Below are positions 6,108 through 11,417 of a DNA stretch of 11,417 bases, one piece after another; the first letter of the stretch is position 1; every line of letters starts with the position of its first letter. The stretch comes from Candidatus Sumerlaeota bacterium. GTDB lineage: Bacteria; Sumerlaeota; Sumerlaeia; MWCT01. The position numbers and the translations under genes are program-made. The stretch lies in NCBI GenBank assembly GCA_026398545.1, contig JAPLSR010000001.1, forward strand, positions 1 through 11,417, given 5' to 3'. Below the pieces are notes generated by a model, which searched no databases, was not told the DNA's origin, and saw only the letters and a program-made list of their open reading frames with translations.

Positions 6108-8281
6108 TGAGCAAGAGAAAAAATAATGGCGAAGAGGGGCGGGCATCACAAGTCAGCGACCCGCAACCTCCCGCAAAGAGAGCGGTTATCCTTATATCCC
6201 TCGCCCTCCTCATTATCCTGACCTTAATCACCTTTCACCCAGTATTTTCCTGCGATTTTACCAACTTTGACGATAACAGGATGGTTACGCAGAACCCCCT
6301 CATAACATCGCTTTCATGGCGGAATTTGGGAGTCATTTTCACCCGATATTTTGAAGCCCTTTACCATCCGCTTGTGCTTTTGAGTTATGCCATTGAGTAT
6401 CATTTCTTCGGGTTAAATCCGGTTGTGTATCATGTGACAAACCTTGCGCTTCATATAATAAGTTGTGCGCTTGTATTCTGGCTGATTTTTTTAATCAGCG
6501 GCAGGGTTGGCGCGGCGCTTGTCACGGCGGTCTTATTCGGGATTCACCCATTGCATGTGGAGTCTGTTGCGTGGGTTACAGAGCGGAAGGATATGCTTTA
6601 TGCCCCGTTTTTTCTGGGGGCATTGATAAGTTATGAATTGTATATGGTGCGTGGCGGGAGAAGGTATTACATTCTTGCGCTTTTCTTATTTTTGTTTTCC
6701 CTTCTTTCGAAGCCGATGGCGGTAACACTGCCTGTCCTTCTTATCCTTCTGGATTATATACGTGGGCGGGGAGTCCGAAGAGAGGGACTCATTAAAAAGT
6801 TGCCGTTTTTTGCGCTCGCCTTTGTTTTTGTCCTTGTTACCATCAGGGGGCATTACCAGCCGGTTCAGGAGAAGGCGATACAGGAATACAATTTCCCCTT
6901 GTTTCAAAGGGTTTTTGTGGTCTCGTATAATATTTTATTTTATCTGTGGAAGATGTTTCTGCCTGTGCGGCTCTCATGCTATTATCCCTATCCGGTGAAA
7001 GGGGGAGATGCCCTTGTCCCTGTTTTATACATTTCGCCATTTGTGCTGGCGGCGCTGGTTTTTCTTGTGTTTTTCCGCCGGAGAAGAACGGGGGCAATGG
7101 TCTTCGGCGGGCTATTTTATCTGACGACCCTCTTGCCGGTTGCGCAGATCTTGCCCGTGGGGGCGTATGGCATTCCAGCCGACCGCTACTCTTACATCCC
7201 CCTCATCGGGGTGTTTTACATCCTTGGCGAGTTGTTTCATCGCATTTATCATCACAGAAATTACCGCCACGCGGTGATGCGAGTTTTACTGGCGCTCATC
7301 GTGGGAATGCTCATCGGCGTCCTGTCCTTCCTCGCTCAGAAGAGGTGCCGCGTGTGGAAGGACAGTCTTTCCCTGTGGAACAATGTGCTTGAACAATATC
7401 CCCGCGGTGCCGTTGCCTTTCACGGTCGCGGTTCATATTATGCCGAGAAGGGGGAGATGGACAGGGCAATCCTTGATTACAGCTGGTTTCTTGAGCTCAG
7501 GGCGGATTACCCTCCTGTTTTAAATGCCCGCGGGATGTGTTATGTTAAGAAGGGAGAGTGGGAGAGGGCGCTGGCGGATTTTAATGAGGCAATCAGACTG
7601 CGTCCCCTTTTTGCGGTTGGGTATTATAATCGCGGTGGACTTTATATGAACCGGGGCGAGACGGAAAAGGCGATTCAGGACTTTTTACGCGTCCTTGAGA
7701 TTCAGCCGGATTCTTATGACGCATATAACAATCTTGGCGTGGCATATCAGCAGAAGAAGGAATGGGACAGGTCTATATATTATTTCACGCGTGCGCTTGA
7801 GATAAATCCGGGATACGCCAATGCGTATGCGAATCGAAGCATATCCCGCCGCCTGAAGGGCGAGCCGGACGGGGCTCTGGATGACCTGAAAAGGGCAATC
7901 GGCATGAAGCCCTCAGTGGCAGAATATTACAACAACCTCGGCAATGTTTATTTCCAGAAGGGAGATTATGGTAACGCCCTGAAGTATTATTCAATCGCCA
8001 TTGAATTGAATCCCCGTTACGCCGATGCCCTTTATAACCGCTCCACTGTGTTTGTTAATAGAGGTGAAAATAAAAAAGCCCTCTTGGATTTGAACGGGGC
8101 GATTGGGGCAAACCCCGGAGACCCCGCATATTATTCCGCCCGGGCGGAGGTTTATTTCCATCTTGGGGAATATGACAGGGCGTGGGAGGACGTCCGGTAT
8201 TTGCAAAAGGCTGAATACCCAGTGGAGCCAGCCTTTCTTGAGGGACTGCGCAAGGCATCGGGAAAGTTAAAGGACAATTGA
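6107..8281 (+). CDS. TMTC-like membrane O-glycosyltransferase candidate with eight TPRs
   Basis: This is a 724-residue protein. Residues 1-26 are a charged cytoplasmic tail, followed by about ten hydrophobic helices up to residue 410. The region resembles the GT-C module of TMTC proteins (eukaryotic TMTC1-4, O-mannosyltransferases). It shows an Asp-Asp pair in the first outer loop (NFDDNRMVTQNP, Asp55-Asp56), FGIHPLHVESVAWVTERKD at 144-162, and the DUF1736-like stretch LYLWKMFLPVRLS-type at about 278-290. Residues 435-705 hold eight 34-residue TPRs in unbroken series (for example NNLGVAYQQKKEWDRSIYYF and NNLGNVYFQKGDYGNALKYY), expected outside the membrane. ATG 6107 overlaps the TAA of the preceding gene (TAATG), indicating translational coupling. 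A likely role is transfer of a lipid-linked sugar to exported proteins. The acceptor and sugar are not known, and a non-enzymatic TPR membrane protein cannot be excluded. Confidence 0.8.
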   Translation: MSKRKNNGEEGRASQVSDPQPPAKRAVILISLALLIILTLITFHPVFSCDFTNFDDNRMVTQNPLITSLSWRNLGVIFTRYFEALYHPLVLLSYAIEYHFFGLNPVVYHVTNLALHIISCALVFWLIFLISGRVGAALVTAVLFGIHPLHVESVAWVTERKDMLYAPFFLGALISYELYMVRGGRRYYILALFLFLFSLLSKPMAVTLPVLLILLDYIRGRGVRREGLIKKLPFFALAFVFVLVTIRGHYQPVQEKAIQEYNFPLFQRVFVVSYNILFYLWKMFLPVRLSCYYPYPVKGGDALVPVLYISPFVLAALVFLVFFRRRRTGAMVFGGLFYLTTLLPVAQILPVGAYGIPADRYSYIPLIGVFYILGELFHRIYHHRNYRHAVMRVLLALIVGMLIGVLSFLAQKRCRVWKDSLSLWNNVLEQYPRGAVAFHGRGSYYAEKGEMDRAILDYSWFLELRADYPPVLNARGMCYVKKGEWERALADFNEAIRLRPLFAVGYYNRGGLYMNRGETEKAIQDFLRVLEIQPDSYDAYNNLGVAYQQKKEWDRSIYYFTRALEINPGYANAYANRSISRRLKGEPDGALDDLKRAIGMKPSVAEYYNNLGNVYFQKGDYGNALKYYSIAIELNPRYADALYNRSTVFVNRGENKKALLDLNGAIGANPGDPAYYSARAEVYFHLGEYDRAWEDVRYLQKAEYPVEPAFLEGLRKASGKLKDN

Positions 8282-8301
8282 ACCGCCACACCGACTACTG
8301 A

Positions 8302-8454
8302 GATATATTCAGGAGTTCCGAAAAGTAACATTTTTAACCACAGATGAACACAGGTGAACACAGATATAAATTTCCATTATCAGTGTTTATCCGTGTTTAT
8401 CTGTGGTTAACAAAATTTATTTCTATTACCTTTAGGAGTTCCTGAAGATATATC
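8302..8454 (+). repeat. 153-bp nested inverted repeat (MITE-like or structured RNA)
   Basis: This fills most of the gap after the TPR gene. The outer arms are 8302-8328 and 8426-8454, with perfect 7-bp ends GATATAT/ATATATC and then TCAGGA...TCC; by hand count 23 of 27 left-arm bases pair with the right arm, around a 2-base bulge. The inner arms are 8334-8366 and 8378-8410, starting TTAACCACAGAT and ending ATCTGTGGTTAA, with 28 of 33 complementary bases and an 11-base loop (8367-8377). In a plus-strand RNA, three of the five inner mismatches and two of the four outer ones become G-U pairs. The inner arms carry the CACAG/AACACAG theme of the other intergenic repeats. It could be a non-autonomous mobile element, a transcript-end hairpin for the upstream gene, or both. 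No T-run typical of an intrinsic terminator follows it. Confidence 0.75.
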
Positions 8455-8568
8455 ATGCGTGGAAAAAAAGACTTGATTCAAAGCCTGAGCCGTGAAATGA
8501 ACCAGGTTAAATTTGACAGCATCGGAAATTATGAGCGTAAGGCGTCCCCATGGGTTAATTTCTCCTGA
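8455..8568 (+). CDS. Possible 37-residue ORF in front of the ASCH gene
   Basis: ATG 8455 starts exactly where the inverted repeat ends and is open to TGA 8566-8568. It encodes a charged, helix-prone peptide (MRGKKDLIQSLSREMNQVKF and 17 more residues ending SPWVNFS). No good Shine-Dalgarno sequence sits at the usual distance: an AGGAG lies 17 bases upstream inside the repeat, and only GAAG is nearer. Its stop lies just before the start of the ASCH gene. I recognise no family. It may be a leader peptide, a remnant of a gene cut by the repeat, or chance. Confidence 0.25.
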   Translation: MRGKKDLIQSLSREMNQVKFDSIGNYERKASPWVNFS

Positions 8569-8579
8569 GAGGGATGGGT

Positions 8580-9209
8580 ATGTTAGTGTTTCCCAGATTG
8601 CTCCACGATGCCATCAAGTCGGGCAAGGTCGCACTTGCCTTTCGCATGTGGGAGACGTGCCGCCTTGTCAGTGGAAAGACTTACGGTCTTGAAAACCTCG
8701 GGAGAATTCTCATCCAATCGGCGGAGAAGGTTTCCTTCTCCTCCATCACTGAAGATGCCGCCCGTCTGGCGGGTTTCCCGGACCTCGGAGCCCTCATGTC
8801 GCAATTTAAATCGAGCAATGCCCATTTTGACCCGACTAAGGACACCTGTTACCGGATTGCTTTCAGATATATGGGCAACGGGCACCCCCGGAGTGACGGG
8901 ATGCCCCAGCGTCCGCTTTCTCAAAGGATGCTGGGGCGGCTCGATGAGGCGCTGAAGCGGATGGATCGCCGCGCCCAGGGCATTACCTATTCCGCCATAC
9001 TGAAGGAGATTTCCCGACAGACCTTCCACAGGGTCGGCACGCTTGCCGGACATTTTGGCTGCCAGCCCACGGAAATCAGGCGCAAACTGTTCCGCCTTAT
9101 GAAGGAGCAACTGGTGGTGGCGGATGGCTCACGCCGTTATTCCCTTACGCCTCGCGCGCGGCAACTCCTGAGCCATTGTGAGGCGAAGATAGCGGAGCTA
9201 AAAAAATAA
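8580..9209 (+). CDS. ASCH-domain protein fused to a winged helix-turn-helix
   Basis: This is a 209-residue protein. The first ~97 residues read as an ASCH (PUA-like) domain: MLVFPRLLHDAIKSGKVALAFR, then GKTYGLENLGRILIQSAEKV, then SITEDAARLAGFPDLGALMSQF and a final strand CYRIAFRYMG. ASCH domains are predicted RNA binders, and E. coli YqfB is a small ASCH amidohydrolase acting on N4-acetylcytidine. By my alignment the Lys and Thr of its GRKTITIR active-site segment are replaced here (GKVALAFR), so that activity is doubtful. Residues ~135-200 form a winged helix (ITYSAILKEIS, VGTLAGHFGCQPTEIRRKLFRLM) ending in the wing RRYSLTPRARQLL, common in MarR/PadR-like regulators. I chose ATG 8580 because GAGAGGG at 8567-8573 is well spaced for it. 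ATG 8574 is in the same frame but sits directly on that signal. It may be a nucleic-acid-binding regulator; its target is unknown. Confidence 0.7.
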   Translation: MLVFPRLLHDAIKSGKVALAFRMWETCRLVSGKTYGLENLGRILIQSAEKVSFSSITEDAARLAGFPDLGALMSQFKSSNAHFDPTKDTCYRIAFRYMGNGHPRSDGMPQRPLSQRMLGRLDEALKRMDRRAQGITYSAILKEISRQTFHRVGTLAGHFGCQPTEIRRKLFRLMKEQLVVADGSRRYSLTPRARQLLSHCEAKIAELKK

Positions 9210-9212
9210 TAA

Positions 9213-9292
9213 ATTGAGTCATTGAGAGATTGAGTCATTGAGAGATTGCAGTATTTAATGAATCAATGAGTCAATGAATCAATGAGTCAATC
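9213..9292 (+). repeat. Octamer repeat array A (two inverted arms) before the glycosyltransferase
   Basis: The left arm is two exact copies of ATTGAGTCATTGAGAG (9213-9244) plus ATTG. After an 8-base spacer (9249-9256) the right arm is two exact copies of AATGAATCAATGAGTC (9257-9288) plus AATC. The right arm read on the minus strand (ATTGACTCATTGATTC units) matches the left arm at about 27 of 35 positions, so the whole can form an imperfect hairpin. Every unit is 8 bp and stays in register. It starts four bases after the ASCH stop and ends five bases before the ribosome binding site of the next gene. Confidence 0.85.
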
Positions 9293-9296
9293 TTTT

Positions 9297-9300
9297 GGAG
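9297..9300 (+). promoter_or_regulatory. Ribosome binding site supporting the TTG start at 9308
   Basis: GGAG lies seven bases before TTG 9308, whose product begins MKVLHVTYRF, the usual first strand of a GT4 enzyme. Starting at any later codon would cut the GGAEQYLWNL donor/acceptor loop. Confidence 0.65.
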
Positions 9301-9307
9301 CAGAATC

Positions 9308-11032
9308 TTGAAGGTATTGCATGTCACGTATCGCTTTGGCGAGGAACTCATTGGCGGTGCGGAGCAGTATCTATGGAACCTCTCCCGCCATCTTGCCTTG
9401 CGCGGGGTGGATGTCACCGTTGCCACAACAACCGCCCGCGATTTTCGCTCACCCACACGGTGGAATGTCTTCTGGACAGAAGGATATTCAGCGGGTGAGG
9501 AGATGCGCTCCGGTCTCCGCATCATCAGGTTCCCCTTTACCCGGTATCCGCGTTGGATTGCAGGTCTTTACGGGATTGCCCTGCAGAGGCGCTTTGACCG
9601 TGAGGAGTGGGATTTTCCGCCGCCGGATGTTCATCCGGAGGGCATGGGGATTCTTGGACGCGGGTGGTATTTTGAGGAGCCACTTGGCGGAGGTCTCACC
9701 CAGCGCTGGACGGGTCCCCGCGCGGAAATCTTTATCTGCGATGAAAATGTCCAGGAGGTTGGATTCTGTGCGGCGTGCCCCTGGGAGAATTCCGGCGAGG
9801 TCTTTTTGAATGGTGAAAAGTCGGGGGAATTCAGAACCGGAAAGTCGCACCAATACTTTGCCTTCAAAGCGCCCGTTCCTCAGCGCCATTTGATAGTGGA
9901 GGTCAGGCTCAGACGCCCCAGCCGTCCCTGGCGCGACCTTCGCAAACTCGGCATGGTCGTCACCGGCATCTCTTACCGGGCGGGTGACGTTACAAAGTCT
10001 ATCCCTCTATACTGCCACTACACCTCAGCCCTGACTCGCGAGAAAGACATCCTCCTTGACTGGCTTAAAAGGCGCGCCTTAGGGCGTCCCTCGCGCTATT
10101 GCACTTATTTTGACCGCGCGCGCGGTCCTTATTCACGCCCCCTCCTCCGCTATATTGATAAAAATTCCCGCCACTTTGACCTTATCCTCGGGCATGATTT
10201 TCCCCACTACACCCTTGGGGCGGCTGTCCGCGCGGGAAAGAGGTCAGGCATCGCCACCGTCGCCCTTCCGCTCGCTCATCTCGAGGATGATTATTACCAC
10301 TGGCGACATTACTATGACGCCCTTGCCTCCGCGGATGTGACCTTCAGCCTGTCCGACTATTCGCGCGATATCTTCCGCTCGCACTTCGGCGCCAATGCCC
10401 ATACCCTCGGTGGCGGCATCGACCTTGAGGAGTTTGAGCGGGCTGAATTTGACGGCGATGGTTTTCGCCGCAAGTATGGACTGGAAGATACGCCGGTGAT
10501 TCTTTTTGTGGGACGCAAAGCCTATCCGAAGCGCTATGACGCCCTTATCCGGGCGGTGCGGATTGTGAATCGCAACACCCCCTGCAGACTGGTCATGATT
10601 GGACCGGATGAGGACAGGCAGGGGGTGGATTCTGCGGATGCGCTCTATCTTGGTCCGCTGGACAGGCGGACGATTCTTGATGCCTATGATGCCTGCGACA
10701 TCTTTGCCATGCTCTCAGGGTCGGAGAGTTTCGGGATGGTCTTCACGGAGGCATGGATGCGCCAGAAGCCTGTCATTGGTTACAGGCGATGCGGGGCGGT
10801 TGCCTCCCTGATATCTGACGGGGTGGACGGTTTTCTCTGCGATGCGGATGAGGAGGTGGCGCGGCGGATTGTGGAGCTTCTGGAAAATCCCGACTTGCGG
10901 AGGCGTCTTGGCGAGGCGGGTCGCCGGAAGACGCTTGCCCGGTTCACATGGGATAAAATCGCTGCGCAAGCGCATGCCCTTTATGAGAAGGTTGTGGCGA
11001 AAAGGAAGGGACAACTTAGATTGAACCATTGA
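9308..11032 (+). CDS. GT4-family glycosyltransferase with an inserted beta-rich domain
   Basis: This is a 574-residue protein from a TTG start. It is a retaining GT-B enzyme transferring a nucleotide-activated sugar, probably in glycan or glycolipid assembly at the inner face of the membrane. The N-terminal Rossmann half starts MKVLHVTYRF, then GGAEQYLWNLSRHLALRGV. The C-terminal donor half begins near residue 395 (VILFVGRKAYPKRYDALIRA), with the GPLDRRTILDAYDACDIF segment. Its EX7E motif is Glu473-Glu481 in SESFGMVFTE, followed by KPVIGYRRCGAVASLISDGVDGFL. Unusually, residues ~112-226 interrupt the N-terminal half with a beta-rich module (GRGWYFEEPLGG, RWTGPRAEIFI, EVFLNGEKSGEF, HLIVEVRLRRPSRPW, GMVVTGISY) resembling carbohydrate-binding-type sandwiches. 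That makes it longer than the ~370-400 residues usual for GT4. The last four residues and the stop TGA (11030-11032) fall inside octamer array B. No polysaccharide operon surrounds it. Confidence 0.88.
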   Translation: MKVLHVTYRFGEELIGGAEQYLWNLSRHLALRGVDVTVATTTARDFRSPTRWNVFWTEGYSAGEEMRSGLRIIRFPFTRYPRWIAGLYGIALQRRFDREEWDFPPPDVHPEGMGILGRGWYFEEPLGGGLTQRWTGPRAEIFICDENVQEVGFCAACPWENSGEVFLNGEKSGEFRTGKSHQYFAFKAPVPQRHLIVEVRLRRPSRPWRDLRKLGMVVTGISYRAGDVTKSIPLYCHYTSALTREKDILLDWLKRRALGRPSRYCTYFDRARGPYSRPLLRYIDKNSRHFDLILGHDFPHYTLGAAVRAGKRSGIATVALPLAHLEDDYYHWRHYYDALASADVTFSLSDYSRDIFRSHFGANAHTLGGGIDLEEFERAEFDGDGFRRKYGLEDTPVILFVGRKAYPKRYDALIRAVRIVNRNTPCRLVMIGPDEDRQGVDSADALYLGPLDRRTILDAYDACDIFAMLSGSESFGMVFTEAWMRQKPVIGYRRCGAVASLISDGVDGFLCDADEEVARRIVELLENPDLRRRLGEAGRRKTLARFTWDKIAAQAHALYEKVVAKRKGQLRLNH

Positions 11033-11099
11033 TTCATTGATTCATTGACTCATTGATTCAAGTGTTCAATGATTCAATGACTCAATCATTCAATTATTC
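11020..11099 (+). repeat. Octamer repeat array B between convergent genes
   Basis: Ten consecutive 8-bp units stay in strict register. They are ATTGAACC, ATTGATTC twice, ATTGACTC, ATTGATTC, then the turning unit AAGTGTTC (11060-11067), then AATGATTC, AATGACTC, AATCATTC and AATTATTC. The first half is of ATTGANTC type and the second half is largely its inverse complement, so it can fold back on itself. The array overlaps the 3' ends of the glycosyltransferase (plus strand) and the MobA-like gene (minus strand) and contains both their stop codons. It is the same family as array A at 9213-9292. Confidence 0.85.
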
Positions 11100-11416
11100 A
11101 GGGAGGGGACGCCGTGGAGCGAAAGGTCGCCGGGTGTATCCATATCCGTTAGAATGCCGGAATCATCAGTTTGCAGTTCACGTATCATCTCAGGATGTGC
11201 GCAGAGGATGGTCTGGAGTCCCTCCGGCAGGAGTGACGGACTGGCGAGGATTTCATCACAGAGTGTGCATGGCAGGAGGAGGGGATGCCCGCGCCGGTTC
11301 CCGCATGTCGGGATGAGAACCTTTTGCGGGTGGAGGATATGCGCATCGCAGAGCAGACGATAAGTCTCTTTACGGACAATCGGATGGTCAACAAGGCAGA
11401 CGAGGACGCCCGTGGC
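11090..11416 (-). CDS. MobA/MocA-like nucleotidyltransferase, C-terminal part (5' end outside window)
   Basis: On the minus strand the frame is open from the window edge to TGA (complement of 11090-11092), giving 108 residues and no start codon of its own. The sequence reads GVLVCLVDHPIVRKETYRLL (the strand with the Asp of the LVDxP motif). It continues with KVLIPTCGNRRGHPLLLP, where RRGHP is the hallmark loop of MobA/MocA/IspD-like NTP transferases, then ILASPSLLPEGLQTIL, and ends DSGILTDMDTPGDL, the typical DIDTPEDL-type terminus. The family includes molybdenum cofactor guanylyl/cytidylyltransferases and sugar-phosphate nucleotidyltransferases. The N-terminal NTP-binding loop is outside the window, so the substrate cannot be named. 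It converges with the glycosyltransferase across octamer array B. Confidence 0.8.
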   Translation of the reverse strand, partial: ATGVLVCLVDHPIVRKETYRLLCDAHILHPQKVLIPTCGNRRGHPLLLPCTLCDEILASPSLLPEGLQTILCAHPEMIRELQTDDSGILTDMDTPGDLSLHGVPSLNN

Positions 11417-11417
11417 T

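Noticed and set aside
9213..9292. Octamer array as a CRISPR array
   Set aside because: The units are 8 bp, directly adjoining and without unique spacers, and no cas gene is present.
11053..11316. Plus-strand open frame after the glycosyltransferase
   Set aside because: It starts inside the octamer array, has no recognisable family, and lies opposite the well-supported MobA-like gene on the minus strand.

Overview
The window (about 11.4 kb, clearly GC-rich coding DNA broken by short AT-rich intergenic repeats) looks like a chromosome segment from an uncultured bacterium. I see no ribosomal or other marker gene that would place it in a phylum. A lipoprotein cell-wall amidase, a secreted multidomain protein with a dockerin-like tail and a membrane TMTC-like/TPR protein point to a bacterium with an elaborate envelope and secretome. 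No phage, plasmid, CRISPR, tRNA or rRNA feature is visible.

Layout, left to right. (i) The 3' end of a radical SAM gene (2-550). (ii) A lipoprotein with two amidase_3 domains, the second lacking all four catalytic positions (631-2472). (iii) A serine beta-lactamase-fold hydrolase interrupted by one in-frame TAG (2531-3940). (iv) A secreted C39-like peptidase / parallel beta-helix / dockerin-like protein (4047-6107), whose stop overlaps by one base the start of (v) a TMTC-like membrane glycosyltransferase with eight TPRs (6107-8281). (vi) A 153-bp nested inverted repeat (8302-8454), a doubtful 37-codon ORF, and an ASCH plus winged-helix protein (8580-9209). (vii) A GT4 glycosyltransferase with an inserted beta-rich domain (TTG start 9308, to 11032), with octamer-repeat arrays at both ends. 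(viii) On the minus strand, the C-terminal 108 residues of a MobA/MocA-like nucleotidyltransferase (11090-11416), which has no start codon inside the window.

Functional reading. The amidase, the serine hydrolase and the C39/beta-helix protein are all of envelope or extracellular type. The C39 protein and the TMTC-like protein are translationally coupled. The former has a Pro-Thr linker that could be an O-glycosylation substrate of the latter (inference).

The most unusual non-coding content is two families of intergenic repeats. One is built on a CCACA...GACACA/AACACA theme (555-582, 3967-4006, inside 8302-8454). The other is built of strict 8-bp units arranged as inverted arms (9213-9292 and 11020-11099). 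The second array supplies the stop codons of both convergent genes that run into it. I do not see a clearly new defence-type or biosynthetic system. The best candidates for new biology are the repeats, the degenerate tandem amidase, the ASCH-winged-helix fusion and the coupled C39/TMTC pair.
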